From Eriocheir sinensis (Eukaryota > Arthropoda > Malacostraca > Decapoda > Varunidae), in NCBI RefSeq assembly GCF_024679095.1, contig NW_026110542.1, positions 38,258 to 102,257 of the forward strand: DNA of 64,000 nt. The letters are read 5' to 3'. Made by a program: the position numbers and the translations under genes. Below are positions 1-11,242 of this stretch, one piece after another (within the stretch, counting starts at the first letter, position 1; every line of letters starts with the position of its first letter). The notes under the pieces were generated by a model, which saw nothing but the letters and a program-made list of their open reading frames with translations, did not search any database and was not told the DNA's origin.

Positions 1-663
1 TTTCCTCGTATGGCAAGTTTCTCAACCCCTGAATCATCTTAGTCATCCTCTTCTGCATCGATTCTAACATTTTGATATCGATTCTTAAGTAAGGTGACCA
101 GAACTGAACCGCATAGTCAAGATGAGGTCTAATTAAATATAGTTTAAGTAAGACTTCGGCGCTTCTGTTGCTTACGCTCCTTGAAATAAATCCCAGTACC
201 CTATTTGCTCGATTTCTAGCTTGAATGCATTGTGCCCTTGGACGGAGATCAGAGCTCACTAAGACCCCTAAATCCCTCTCGCACCCAGACCTGCTTATGA
301 GAGTGTCATTTAAGCAATAGTTATGTGAGGGGTTGTACCTACCAACACTCAGAATACTGAACTTCCACTACATTGAACTCCATTTGCCATTTATCCGCCC
401 AGTCATACAATCTGTTGAGTTCATCCTGGAGAATACTAGCGTCCTGATCCGACTCATTTACTCTACCGATCTTGGTATCATCTGCAAACTTACTGACATC
501 ACTACTAATTCCTGTATCTAAGTCATTGATATAAATAATAAACAAAAGTGGACCTACTACCGAACCTTGTGGGACCCCACTCGTAACACATCCCCAGTCA
601 GATCTTTTACCATTGATTTGCACTCTTTGCTTCCTATTGCTAAGCCACGCCGTGACCCAGTTT
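1..663 (-). mobile_element. CR1-like LINE (family C) fragment, RT C-terminal half
   Basis: This minus-strand fragment matches, base by base with modest divergence, the 3' half of the long CR1-like element at about 34.5-35.2 kb. At 339-623 it encodes the RT palm: VTSGVPQGSV is followed by the catalytic FADDTKIG block. A frame change after QMEFNV separates this from the thumb region, which is still recognisable towards position 1. The element is truncated at its 5' side near 663, where a degenerate GTA array starts, and runs off the window at position 1. It is a dead copy with no EN domain or ORF1 here. Assignment to the CR1 superfamily rests on the FSKAFDKVPHH / FADD style of RT shared with its better-preserved sister copy. 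Confidence 0.85.
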
Positions 664-694
664 TAGTAGTATAAGTATTAGTATTGGTAGTAGA

Positions 695-755
695 GGGAGG
701 AAGTGGATGAGCCGTTAGCGTGCGAGAGCGGTGTCTGGAAGGACCCAGGTTTAAA
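695..755 (+). mobile_element. tRNA-derived SINE head fragment
   Basis: The stretch at 703-749 has a tRNA-like start: TGGATGAGCCGTTAGCGTGC resembles an A box and is close to the head of the better SINE at 13289-13616. It stops where the B box would begin (CCAGGTTTAAA) and passes directly into an A-run and then (GTA)n. Only the head survives. It could also be a chance tRNA-like sequence; the link to a SINE is inferred from the A-run and from the sister copy. Confidence 0.45.
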
Positions 756-1175
756 AAAAAAAAGTAGTAGTAGTAGTAGATGCTGTTGTAGCAGTAGTAG
801 CAATAGTAGTGGTAGTAGTAGCAGTAGTAGTAATAATATAAGTAGTAATAGTAGTAGTAAAAGTAGTATTAACTGTACTAATAATAGACATATTAGTGGT
901 AATAGTAGTTGTATTAGTAGTTGTTATAGTAATAGTAGTGCTAGTAGCACTACAAGTAGTAGTAGCAGTAGTAATATTAGTAGTAGCGGTAGTAGTAGCA
1001 GTAGTAGTAGTAATGGTAGTGGAAGGAGTAGTAGTAGTAGTAGCAGTAGTAGTAGTAATATAAGTAGTAGCGGTAGTAGTAGCAGTAGTAGTAGTAATGG
1101 TAGTGGAAGGAGTAGTAGTAGTAGTAGTAGTAGTTATATAAGTAGTTGTAGTAGTGGTAGTAGTAGTAGTAGCAG
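756..1175. repeat. (GTA)n microsatellite, degenerate
   Basis: About 420 bp of GTA trinucleotide repeat with scattered substitutions. It follows the SINE-like A-run directly and ends at the 5' boundary of LINE A. The poly-Ser and poly-Thr reading frames across it are artefacts of the repeat. Confidence 0.95.
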
Positions 1176-1856
1176 TTGAAAATGGCTCAATTAAGCAATG
1201 CCTCGGAGTCCCCGCCTGGGGGGGGGACCACAAATTCCCCCAGGGAGGACTCCCCTTCTGGCTGCCGACCCGAGAGGTGTCTTGATAACTCCTCGAACCT
1301 CTTTCTTCTCAATTTCTGCAACATTCGCGGTCTTCGCTCTAATTTTCATTCTGTGGAACATCATCTCTCCTCCTCTAAACCTCACCTTCTCTTCCTTACC
1401 GAAACACAGGTTTCTGAGGCTACTGACAGCAATCTCTACTCTGTTCCCTCCTACTATCTCTATCCTAAATTTCAATCCAAAGCTGGATGTTGCGCCTACG
1501 TGCGCAACGACATCACTTGCTCTCGTGCCCACGACCTTGACTCTTCTGAATTTTCCACCATCTGGTTAAGACTTCACTGTCATTCTATTACTAAATACAT
1601 CTGTGCTGTTTATCTCTCACCTAACTCTACCTACTATGTAAAATTCTTTGACTATTTGAATTCTAAAGTGGAGCACATCTTGACCCACTCTACCTTCGCT
1701 GAAATCTCCATCCTAGGAGATTTCAATGTTCACCACCAGCTTTGGCTTTCATCCTCTTTCACTGACCATCCTGGTGAACAAGCCTACAACTTTGCTATCC
1801 TCAACGACCTAGAGCAGTTGGTCCAGCACCCTACACGTATTCCTGACCGTCTTTGA
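1176..1856 (+). pseudogene. LINE A endonuclease (APE-type), N-terminal part
   Basis: This is the 226-residue open part of the LINE A ORF. It carries the usual order of an apurinic/apyrimidinic-type endonuclease: NIRGLRSNFHSVEHHL with the conserved Asn, LFLTETQ with the catalytic Glu, and SILGDFNVHH with the GDFN motif. This enzyme nicks chromosomal target DNA to prime reverse transcription. A TGA at 1854-1856 ends the frame. The rest of the domain, including SSDHN with the catalytic Asp-His, continues in another frame at about 1929-1960, so the endonuclease is disrupted. The ATG at 1176 lies at the junction with GTA repeat, so the true start is uncertain. Confidence 0.8.
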
Positions 1857-2583
1857 GATCGGCCCAACATTCTAGACCTCTTCCTTACCTCAAACCCTTC
1901 TGCTTATTCTGTCAAACTGTTCTCTCCGTTGGGCTCCTCCGATCACAATCTTATTTCTGCATCCTGTCCTATCGCTCCTGTACATCCTCTGGACCCACCG
2001 AAGAGGCGATGCTTCTGGCATTTTGCTTCAGCTCGGTGGGACGACCTGAGGATGTACTTTCCGATTTCCCGTGGAATGATTATTGCTTCCAGGATAGAGA
2101 CCCTCTGTGTGTGCTCAGCGCATCACAGAGGTGACTGTCTCTGGAATGGAGGCATACATTCCTCGTTCTTTCTCTACTCCTCACGCTAAAAAGCCTTGGT
2201 TTAATCACGCTTGTTCTCGTGCTGTCAATGATAGAGAGGTAGCTCACAAAAGATACCAGAGCCTTCAAACTAATGCTAATTATGAACTTTACATTTCTGC
2301 CCGAAATCGTGCCAAATCTATTCTCCGACTAACCAAAAATTCTTTCATTAATAGAAAATGTCAAAACCTTGCTTTCTCTAACTCTTCCCGTGACTTCTGG
2401 CATCTAGCCAAAACAATCTCCTCCAACTTCACTTCTTCATCTTTCCTCCACTCCTCAGTCCTGACGGCAACACTGCCGTCTCATCTATCTCTAAGGCTGA
2501 ACTCTTCTCTCAAACTTTTCTAAAACTCCACTCTGGACGATTCTGGGCATATTCCTCCTACTCATCCCCCCTCTGACTCCTTT

Positions 2584-4130
2584 ATGCCTGTTATAAAGAT
2601 TCTTCAAAATGATGTTTTCTATGCCCTCTCTGGCCTCAATCCTCAGAAGGCTTATGGACCTGATGGAGTGCCTCCTATTGTCCTTAAAAACTGTGCCTCC
2701 GTGCTGTCACCCTGCCTGGTCAAACTCTTTTGCCTCTGCCTGTCAACATCTACCTTTCCTTCTTGCTGGAAGTATGCCTTCACACAGCCTGTACCTAAGA
2801 AGGGTGACCGCTCCAATCCCTCAAACTACCGTCCTATTGCTTTACTTTCTTGTCTATCTAAAGCTTTTGAATCAATCCTTAACCGTAAGATTCAAAAGCA
2901 CCTTTCCACTTCTGACCTTCTATCTGATCGCCAGTATGGGTTCCGCAAGGGGCGTTCTACTGGTGATCTCCTAGCCTTCTTAACTGACTCTTGGTCATCC
3001 TCTCTTAGCCGTTTCGGTGAAACTTTTGCTATTGCGCTGGACATATCAAAAGCTTTTGATAGGGTCTGGCACAAATCTTGCTTTCTAAACTACCTCCTAC
3101 GGTTTCTATCCTCTCTGTACCTTTATCTCCAGTTTCCTTTCTGACCGTTCTATTTCTGCCGTGGTAGACGGTCACTGTTCTTCCCCTAAATCTATTAACA
3201 GTGGTGTCCCACAGGGTTCTGTCCTATCTCCCACTCTTTTTCTGTTGTTCATTGATGATCTTCTTTCCAAAACGAACTGTCCTATCCATTCCTACGCCGA
3301 TGATTCCACTCTGCATTTTTCAACTTCTTTTAATAGAAGACCCACCCTTCAGGAACTTAACGACTCAAGGCTGGAGGCTGCAGAACGCTTAGCCTCAGAC
3401 CTTACTATTATTTCCGATTGGGGCAAGAAGAACCTGGTGTCCTTCAACGCCTCAAAAACACAGTTTCTCCACCTATCCACTCGACACAATCTTCCAAACA
3501 ACTATCCCCTATTCTTTGACAACACCCAGCTATCACCTTCCTCAACACTAAACATCCTCGGTCTTAACTCAAAATCTCAACTGGAAACTTCATATCTCAT
3601 CTCTTACTAAATCAGCTTCCTCGAGGCTGGGCGTTCTGTACCGTCTCCGCCAGTTCTTCTCCCCTGCACAGTTGCTGTCCATATACAGGGGCCTTGTCCG
3701 CCCTCGTATGGAGTATGCATCTCATGTGGGGGGGGGCTCCACTCACACAGCTCTTCTGGACAGAGTGGAGGCAAAGGCTCTTCGTCTCATCAGCTCTCCT
3801 CCTCATACTGATAGTCTTCTACCTCTTAAATTCCGCCGCAATGTTGCCTCTCTTTCTATCTTCTATCGATATTTCCACGCTGACTGCTCTTCTGAACTTG
3901 CTAACTGCATGCCTCCCCCCCTCCCGCGGCCCCGCTGCACTCGACTTTCTACTCATGCTCATCCCTATACTGTCCAAACCCCTTATGCAAGAGTTAACCA
4001 GCATCTTCACTCTTTCATCCCTCACGCTGGTAAACTCTGGAACAATCTTCCTTCATCTGTATTTCCTCCTGCCTACGACTTGAACTCTTTCAAGAGGAGG
4101 GTATCAGGACACCTCTCCTCCCGAAACTGA
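2584..4130 (+). pseudogene. LINE A reverse transcriptase and C-terminal region, frameshifted
   Basis: Three open pieces (2584-3144, 3161-3610, 3672-4130) together cover the RT. The fingers carry AYGPDGVPPIVLKN and NYRPIALLS; the palm has ALDISKAFDRVWH with the first catalytic Asp, SGVPQGSVLSP, and HSYADDST with the YADD box. The C-terminal region includes LVRPRMEYASHV and ends SGHLSSRN. Frame changes near 3090-3160 and 3560-3670 break the protein. The piece 2107-2523, upstream in another frame, is the linker between endonuclease and RT. It is very similar to copy 2 at 16.1 kb, which suggests both derive from a recent common source. Confidence 0.85.
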
Positions 4131-4260
4131 CTTATCTTTCGGCCACCTCTTTGGATTCTTTTTAGGAGCAGCGAGTAGCGGGCTTTTTTTTTTTATTAAT
4201 GTTTACTTTTTTGTGCCCTTGAGCTGTCTCCTTTGCTGTAAAAAAAAAAAAAAAAAAAAA

Positions 4261-4429
4261 CAGTAGTAGTAACAGTAGTAGTAGCAGTATTTGTAGTAGT
4301 TAGTAGTAGTAGTAGTAGTAGTAGTAATATAAGTAGTTGTAGTAGTGGTAGTAGTAGTAGTAGCAGTAGAAGTAGTAACAGTAGTAGTAGCAGTAGTTGT
4401 AGCAGTTAGTAGTAGTAGTAGTAGTAGTA
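4261..4429. repeat. (GTA)n microsatellite
   Basis: About 170 bp of imperfect GTA repeat between the LINE A poly-A and a short LINE B 3' end. Confidence 0.9.
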
Positions 4430-4522
4430 GCGAACAGAGTTGGGGCTAATGACCTCCAAACTATGGAGCCCTCCATGATTATGTGTCGGGAAAATAAACA
4501 TGGGTGGAGGTATCATTTATGT
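4430..4522 (+). mobile_element. LINE B 3'-end fragment (3' UTR only)
   Basis: Ninety-odd bases matching the 3' terminal UTR seen at 5212-5307 and 13061-13155: the block GAGCCCTCCATGATTATGTG, an AATAAA at 4493-4498, then GGTGGAGGTATCATTTATG running into (GTA)n. It is an extreme 5' truncation. Like the other two LINE B 3' ends it abuts GTA repeat on the 3' side; here the 5' side is GTA repeat too. Confidence 0.8.
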
Positions 4523-4632
4523 AGTAGTAGTAGTAGTAATAGAAGTAGTGATAGTAGTAGTAAAAATGGTTGTAACAGTAGTACTAGTAGAGATGTTAGT
4601 GGTAATAGTAATTGTATTAGTAGTTGTTTTAG
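4523..4632. repeat. Degenerate (GTA)n repeat
   Basis: Imperfect GTA repeat joining two LINE B pieces. Confidence 0.85.
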
Positions 4633-5305
4633 TAGCCCGGTAGCAGCGACGGGCCAAATTTGTGGCTTTACCGTGTAGCAGCGACGGGCCAAATTTGTGC
4701 CATGGTTTAAACCCACCTCACAGGAGGCACGGGTTGATGTAAGTGCCCTCGGATTCTGGGTGCGCGGACAGCGGGCGTTCATGGACATCCGCTTATTCGA
4801 CCCGATGGCTGCCTGTCACCGTGAGCTGCCCCTGGAAGCCGCCCACCACAGGAACGAGCAGGAGAAAACAAGGGCATACGGTGAAAGAATCCAACATGTG
4901 GATCAGGGCAGCTTCATCCCCCTCGTCTTCACCACATCCGGCGGGATGGGTCCCAGGGCCCGATGCTTCTACGCACTACTCGCGGAATTAATCTCAGAAA
5001 AGAAGCATCAGCCAAGGAGCCACGTTGTCGCATGAATGAGATGTCGCCTCTCGTTCTCCCTGCTCAGGTCGGCCATCCACAGTGGTGGAGAGTGACATTA
5101 GGGTTGGTCGGGAGTGACATGAGTAGGAAAGGAAAGGGGGATCTGGACGTAATAGATGATAGGTGATTTAGAGCTAGGTAGTATTAGTGATATGGTTGGA
5201 TGCCACAGTCATTAGCAAACAGAGTTGAGGCTAATGACCTCCAAGCGATGGAGCCCTCCATGATTATGTGTTGGGAAAATAAACATGGGTGGAGGTATCA
5301 TTTAT

Positions 5306-5307
<2 letters not shown>
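4633..5307 (+). mobile_element. LINE B 5'-truncated copy with endonuclease domain
   Basis: This copy keeps only the C-terminal restriction-like endonuclease region (about 4730-5090) and the 3' UTR. The reading frame at 4697-5035 shows FWVRGQRAFMDIRLFDP, then GERIQHVDQGSFIPLVFTTS and SEKKHQPRSHVVA before a TGA. The homologous frame at 12.5 kb instead continues through AWMRCRLSFSLLRSA. The 3' UTR contains a perfect 9-bp hairpin (5208-5216 with 5230-5238) and AATAAA. Its 5' edge carries a 25-bp direct repeat, GTAGCAGCGACGGGCCAAAT and following bases, at 4640-4664 and 4675-4699. That repeat is not seen in the long LINE B copy. Confidence 0.8.
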
Positions 5308-5345
<38 letters not shown>

Positions 5346-5539
5346 CAGTAGTAGTGGTAGTAGTGATAGTACTAATAGTAATAGTAGTGGTAGTAATAGT
5401 AGTAGTAGTAGTAGTAATTAGTAATACATAATTAGTAATAGTAGTAGTAAAAGTAGTAGTAACAGTAGTAATAGTAGATATATTAATGGTAATAGTAGTT
5501 GTATTAGTAGTTGTTTCTGTAGTAGTAGTAGTAATAATA

Positions 5540-5572
<33 letters not shown>

Positions 5573-5584
5573 ATAGTAGTAGTT

Positions 5585-5620
<36 letters not shown>

Positions 5621-5624
5621 ATAT
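5308..5624. repeat. (GTA)n microsatellite
   Basis: About 320 bp of GTA repeat with AAT and GTT variants, directly after the LINE B 3' end. Confidence 0.9.
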
Positions 5625-6337
5625 TTTAGCCTTGGTAGGGGTAGGACGTATTGGGTCGTGCCGTGTTTAAGTGCTGTTTTTTTTTTTCTTCTGGTGCAAA
5701 CATCTTGGGACGGTAAAAATAGACATAGTGATTAAGGAAGTGAATATCAGTGCAGCAAGGGAAAGCTCGATGGACGTGTAGGTTTGTGTCTATAGTGTTG
5801 TGTCATTTATAAATATCGTGAAACACACGGGTTGACCAACTGAAGATGGACTGGCGGGTGGCGACTGTCGCTACCCCGCCCTGACCTGTGACCGGGCAGT
5901 TAATGGGCTGGGACGGAGAGTTGCCAGATACCCACAGGAAGACGCGTGAAGCGACAAGGGAGTCAAGGCTCATCTCACACCTCCCAAACCGGCGGTTCTG
6001 TAGCTATTTATAATCGAATTGTTGCATGTATTTAGTGCAGAATAGGCTTCAAAGAGAGTGAAGAACCGGCGCTGGCAGTCGACCCGCAGACAGCTGCATA
6101 CGGTGGGGCGGTGTTGTTGTTGGTTATGGTCGAATCATTGTTATGAATATTTTTTTATTTCTTATTCATATCCACCAGAAGAAACAAACAAACATATATT
6201 TTACGTAATAAAATAATTGATATGGAGACATAAGTTAACGAAAGAAACGGAGCGAGCCACAGCGCCTTTGTAGCATAAACTTTGTCATATGAATTAATTG
6301 ATCATTTCATACACCTTGGAATACAACATTTTTAGTG
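5625..6337. other. Unassigned non-coding stretch
   Basis: About 700 bp of mixed-composition sequence with no convincing ORF, no recognised repeat ends and no RNA gene. I can say nothing about its function. Confidence 0.5.
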
Positions 6338-6500
<163 letters not shown>

Positions 6501-6905
6501 TGCTATATTATTCTTGTCGTTATTATTACCCATATTGCTTGTGTTCATACGATCACTGCTCGTGTTACTACTGCTTGCAATATAATTAGCTTTAGTATCA
6601 TTACTATACTTTTACTTTCTTTAATACCGTTATTATTGCAATTACTTTTATTCTCTCTCTCTCTCTCTCTCTCTCAGAAAACAATGTGTCGGCCTATGGT
6701 ATTGATTATAAACCTTTCTATATAACTGTAAATGTCGTTAAATTAATAGGAATATTAATAATAGTGTCCTTTTATAATAAATATCATTACTGTTAATCAT
6801 TGGAAGTTGCCACCCCTCTTCATAAAGCACTTCTTCTCCCCGGCCCTCAGGTTCATCGTTTGGTTTTTTTTCAACTTCATTTTTTCTTGTTGAGTTGATT
6901 TTTTT

Positions 6906-7127
6906 ACCTGCTCTTCTTGGTACAGTTCGTACAGCATTTACAAAATTATAAATATTGATATTAATGACAGTATGAATAGTGGTGCTGTCATTAATATCAA
7001 TACTTATAATTTTGTAAATGCCCGACCCTCCAAACCAAAGAAGATGCTGCGTTTGTACAAAAGAAGATCATAGATGTATAAAGTGTGCATGGAAAACAGA
7101 CGCTGTACGAACTGTAAGAAGAGCAGT
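6906..7127. repeat. Inverted duplication at the 5' edge of LINE B
   Basis: Two nested inverted repeats meet here. A 36-bp arm at 6935-6970 is the near-perfect reverse complement of 6985-7020, with a 14-bp spacer. Outside it, 6906-6934 is an inverted copy of about 7098-7127, which lies inside the LINE B coding region. The left side therefore holds inverted LINE B sequence lacking about 77 bp that are present on the right. This looks like a 5' inversion with duplication, or a later palindromic rearrangement. Confidence 0.75.
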
Positions 7128-7910
7128 AGGTGCCAAAATCCCCTGGGCAGGGAGGATGACGATGAGGCGCGACACCGCCGGGACAATGAGGGCCGCCGGG
7201 GGAGGAGTGAGCATGGGGGAGGGGGGGGGGGGGTGGCAGCTTCACAACCACCACCTCCATATCCCCCTCAACCGGTACCAACCCTTCCATTGGCACCTCC
7301 AATGCTGCCACTACCACCACCACCACCACCACCCGCTCATCACTCTTCCTCTCCGACGGGACAGGGCAATCTTTTTGAACCACCTAGATGTGGGGCCACA
7401 ACATTTATCATCAAAGAAATTGTCACCCTGTTAAATAACTACATCCAGAACACACCACTGGCGCCCCTATCCCTGAAAAATGTATTCACTCTCCCTCTCC
7501 TCTTCCTCCAAAAAACACACCCAAAAAACAAACAAGCCGAAAATATCGAGGCATTAAGAAGGCGAGTTGCCTTGTGGCAAACTAACGAGCTAGATGCCCT
7601 CCTTGGAGAAGCCAGGGCCATACAGGAGAGGCTCCCCGGACCCCAACAAAACAACACCTCCACAAAAGACAGGGCCCGGAAGTTTGCAGACAAAATGCGA
7701 CAAGGCAACGTTGCTTCTGCAACACGAGCCTTGTCAGAAAATTCAACACAGGGTTTGCTTCCACTCACCACGGACACCATCAATCAACTCAAGGAAAAGC
7801 ATCCACCACCGAGTGACCTGAAGGTACTGAGCCTGGCAGGAAATAACAGGAGAGATGATGTGGAAGAAGGCCGTCCAAACTCATGGCAGCGCGGGATCCT
7901 CGGGACTTGA
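7018..7910 (+). pseudogene. LINE B N-terminal region (Cys-rich, Pro-rich)
   Basis: The ATG at 7018 begins a Cys-rich segment (RCCVCTKEDHRCIKCA) that changes frame near 7095 and continues as RRCTNCKKSSRCQNP. Together these make a compact Cys cluster, probably metal- or nucleic-acid-binding. A Gly/Pro-rich linker follows (7200-7360), then a helical region ending in a block with RARKFADKMRQGNVASATRA at about 7670-7730. That block resembles the conserved segment just before RT in related elements. The frame at 7074-7910 is open for 278 residues. Confidence 0.7.
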
Positions 7911-8349
7911 AGCAAGGGGATGGCGAAGCTTGCTGAGCAACGCCAACTGGCAATGCAGCTGGTGACCTGCGCAACACTATTGCAGCACTGGCAAGAAAAC
8001 TCGCCTCCTCCAGCTGCCGTTATGTGGACGCCCTGACGGCATGCCGCCTCATTTCTCTGGACAAGATGCCGGGATGCAGGCCTATAGGAGACGGAGAAGT
8101 CCTGCGGCGTATCGTTGGCAAATGCATCATAGCTATCGTCAAAGAAGATGTGAGAATGGCAGCAGGGAACCTCCAAGTTTGTGCGGGGTAGCAGGCAGGA
8201 GGAGAAGCAGCCGTGGCACGCCGTCTATGTCATGCGGGAGATATTTGACCACGTGGAGTGCGAAGCAGTGCTTCTTGTTGACGTCAAGAATGCCTTCAAC
8301 ACAATAAATATAAAAACTATGATACACAACATTAAAGCCAAGTGTCCTA
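7911..8349 (+). pseudogene. LINE B RT, N-terminal part
   Basis: Split over two frames, this segment reads RLISLDKMPGCRPIGDGEVL, then RRIVGKCIIAIVKEDVRMAA, and later LLVDVKNAFNTINI, which contains the first catalytic Asp of the palm. RPIGxGEVLRRIxGK is a conserved RT block in this LINE group. The RT is then cut at 8349 by the hAT element that starts at 8350; the downstream part resumes at 11243. Confidence 0.7.
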
Positions 8350-8644
8350 CAGGCCCGTAGGCTGGGGGGGTTATCTCGGTTACTCGTAACCCCCCCGCAG
8401 AGCATCACCAAGGTCCGCCTAGACCTAGTATCATAAAGTCTGATGAAGCTTAGCAGAGAAAGATGGACCCAGAATCCCTGAAGCCAATTAGACACACTCA
8501 CAAGGTGTCCACCAGCTGCACTGTACCAGCCAAAGCAGTTGCAGTAACACATATGCATGTGTGTCTGGGATTCCACTAGCCTAATCTAGATACTAGAGGG
8601 TAAGCCTGGTAACCAATAGGACCGGTACGCAAAACTCAATGATC

Positions 8645-8681
<37 letters not shown>

Positions 8682-9319
8682 GACGCACCGCCGCCGTCGT
8701 CGCCACACCGCTGCCGTACGCACGACCAATACGCTGAAATCCTACAATTAGGAAACCTTAACCCTTTCATGCACCACGACGCTTTTCAATGCAAAACGGA
8801 ATCGTCGACGGCTGAGCTTCTGACGCGAATCGCGCCAAAAAAAATTTAAAAATTCGCCAAAAAAAGTATCTTTCAGAATCACGACAAATGTTTATGTGTC
8901 AAAGATCCAAGCTAGGGTTATAAAATAACTAATCGTCAACTCTCTCGTGCTGTTGGATTTGAAGTGATAATTGCCCGTTGCCTCTCAGCAGGCAGACTGT
9001 GTACGCGGGCGGTCCTCCATTTAAATTGTGTCCGGAGCCGGGTAAGTCTGAACTACAGTCGTCAGACGAGATTGGTGAAATGTATACTTACTTCCGATGT
9101 AACGTGATCGTGCCGTGACACAATAATTTGTTTTATATCCATAGGGACCAGTAACTGTGACTATTAGAAAATATAGCTAAAAACTTACCAAGTGAAGGGA
9201 TTTTGAGAACCATTTGTACAGTCATATTTGTTATTATTATCAAAACTCTATTTCAGACAAAATTGATTTCTATTTTGACTTCCTTGACCTGGCTGTTGTG
9301 CTTTGTTTGCTGCCCTTGA

Positions 9320-9989
9320 CAGAGGTGGGCAAGTGCGGTACTTAGTGCGGTAGTACCACATCAAAATAAAGGATATACCGCAATACCGCAAACTTTCTGA
9401 AAATACCGCACTACCGCGGACCGCACTAAAAAAATCCTGCGGCATTTTTTGCGGTACTTAGAAAACCATCGAAGACATTTGCAGCACGACATGCTCACAG
9501 ATATGTCTTTTTTTTACAGTGAATCGGACTCAATCAGTCAATCGGTATCAGTCATCAGCATCAGTGATTCAATCATTCTAACTTTTCGGCTATTGTTCAA
9601 AATTAAATACTGAACGAATAACTCAGAATAAATCGGTTCGTCAGTCAACCCAAGGCGGCGCGCCACGACTGCCTCTGACGATGACTGTACATGGCCATGT
9701 ATAACAGTACAAGCGATTAGCAGTAACATGATCGCCGCTCAGTCTCATGTCCCGTACAAATTTTTCTTTGATGCATAACATAGACCATAATACACACTAT
9801 ATCTGTTTTTTAACTTCATTGTAACTTATCTAGGTTATGATTCTCTCTCTCTCTCTCCAATGTAGGCAACATCAATATTGTTTGATAATAATAATAATGA
9901 TACTACTACTACTACTACTACTCCTACTACTATTACTGCTACTACTACTAATAATAATAATGATAATAATGATAATAATGATAATAATA

Positions 9990-10047
<58 letters not shown>

Positions 10048-10731
10048 TCCTCGTTGAAATTTCCACGTGGTTTCTTCGCTGAGCCTGAGACGCCAGGGCT
10101 TACAGCTTTCCTACTGGAGTCGCTGTTACCAGTTGCAGTTGATGTGTTTTGTCTTAATATGTTGGACAGTTTGAATAATGTTTCATTCTTCCCGTCATGA
10201 CCTTCCTATACTAGTAATCTTTCGTTATCGCTCAAACGCTGGAGAATTCTTCCCCTTCCTCCTCTTCCCCTTCATTCCCCCATATCCCTGGCTAATGCTA
10301 CTGAAGCTTGCACTACCCTTCCTTCCTTCTTTCTTCCTTCCTTCCCACCCCCCACTTCCTCCTCTCACACATGACGCTGATCTCCTCCTCCCCCTTCCTT
10401 GTCCCCTCCCTCCTCCCTCAGAAAGTTGCATTCTCTTCCCTCCCCCTCCTCCCCTTCTTGTCCTCTACTCCCCAGCCTGCCCCCCTTTCCTCCTCCCTCT
10501 CTCCCTCCCCCAGTCCTCCTTTATTTTTTTGTATCTTACAAGTTAGTCAATGGATAGCCAGGATAGGCACTGAAGTTTTTTTTTTTTTTTTTGACTAGTG
10601 ACTACCGCTACCGCAGTACCGCACACCGCGTACCGCACTGGGAAAGAAAAAAATGGGACCGCACTACCGCAACCGCACTACTCCGGAAAAAGTACCGCAC
10701 TACTGATTTTTCAGTACCGCGCCCACCTCTG
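9320..10731. mobile_element. Non-autonomous hAT element nested in the outer hAT
   Basis: A 1412-bp element starting CAGAGGTGGGC and ending GCCCACCTCTG, flanked by an exact 8-bp TSD, GCCCTTGA (9312-9319 and 10732-10739). The subterminal regions are full of GCGGTA/TACCGC repeats on both sides. No transposase ORF was found. The interior contains TAC, ATA and ATT microsatellites (9888-10040) and a pyrimidine-rich stretch (10230-10520) that produces spurious Pro/Leu frames. CAG ends with an 8-bp TSD are diagnostic of hAT. Confidence 0.92.
9888..10041. repeat. Compound (TAC)n/(ATA)n/(ATT)n microsatellite
   Basis: Three adjacent trinucleotide arrays inside the inner hAT element. Confidence 0.9.
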
Positions 10732-11242
10732 GCCCTTGAGTCAGGAGAGGCTTTCTTCACTGCACTTAACCTGGCTGTTGTGTTTTATTTGCCCTTGAGT
10801 CAGGAGAGGCTTTCTTCACTCGCACTCCTCCACATTCACTACGATGTCCCTATCAACCTCAACTTGGCTGTTGACATAATACGCCAAGCTCCACCCTAGA
10901 CGCGCCTGGAGTTAAGAGTCCCTGATCAATCCAGAGATGTCATAGTAATACCCTGCTTCTTGCCATTTTTGTAAAATACCTAGACTGTCAGATGATGACT
11001 AAGTACTGGTGTTATTTTAAGTCTGTTATCCATTTCAAAAGAGAAAATATAAGCTCATTTCAGTTGCATGAATAGGCTTTCAGAGTGCCTAGAATGCAGG
11101 AAATGCATCCTTTTTCCAAAAAAAGAATTGGGGGGGGCATGCCCCCAGACTCCCCTAGCGTGTTACTGCCTCCGGCATTCTCGCCTCAGGTCCACCATCA
11201 GCCTAAGTAACCCACCCAAAGTTTACCCAGCCTACGGGCCTG

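Larger units (their letters stand above)
1176..4260 (+). mobile_element. LINE A copy 1 (jockey/I-like, nearly full length, broken)
   Basis: A non-LTR retrotransposon of about 3.1 kb with one decayed ORF: an apurinic-type endonuclease (1290-1990), a linker, RT (2584-3610) and a C-terminal region (3672-4130). It ends with a short 3' UTR and a 21-base A-run at 4240-4260. No ORF1 precedes the endonuclease. Both ends lie in GTA repeat, so a TSD cannot be told apart from the array. The same family recurs at 16.1, 17.9, 30.4, 45.4, 54.2 and 62.2 kb. The 3' UTR phrase around 4170-4240 (GAGCAGCGAGTAGCGGGC, then a T-run, then TTGAGCTGTCTCC) identifies other copies. Confidence 0.9.
8350..11242 (+). mobile_element. 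hAT element inserted in LINE B (outer hAT)
   Basis: The element has perfect 17-bp terminal inverted repeats: CAGGCCCGTAGGCTGGG at 8350-8366 and its reverse complement at 11226-11242. LINE B RT coding is interrupted exactly here. The flanks (GTGTCCTA before, GCCCTAGC after) show only a weak shared CCTA, so the 8-bp TSD has decayed. The only transposase trace is at about 10805-10897: RLSSLALLHIHYDVPI, matching the C-terminal hAT dimerisation region. An internal segment of about 60 bp (GCCCTTGAGTCAGGAGAGGC and following) is tandemly duplicated at 10732 and 10792. A second hAT element sits inside at 9320-10731. Confidence 0.8.

Noticed and set aside
703..1233. Long poly-Ser and poly-Thr frames on both strands
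   Set aside because: They are translations of (GTA)n; no non-repeat coding sequence is attached.
10178..10598. Pro/Leu-rich frames suggestive of a membrane protein
   Set aside because: Pyrimidine-rich interior of a non-autonomous hAT; no start context or homologous motif.
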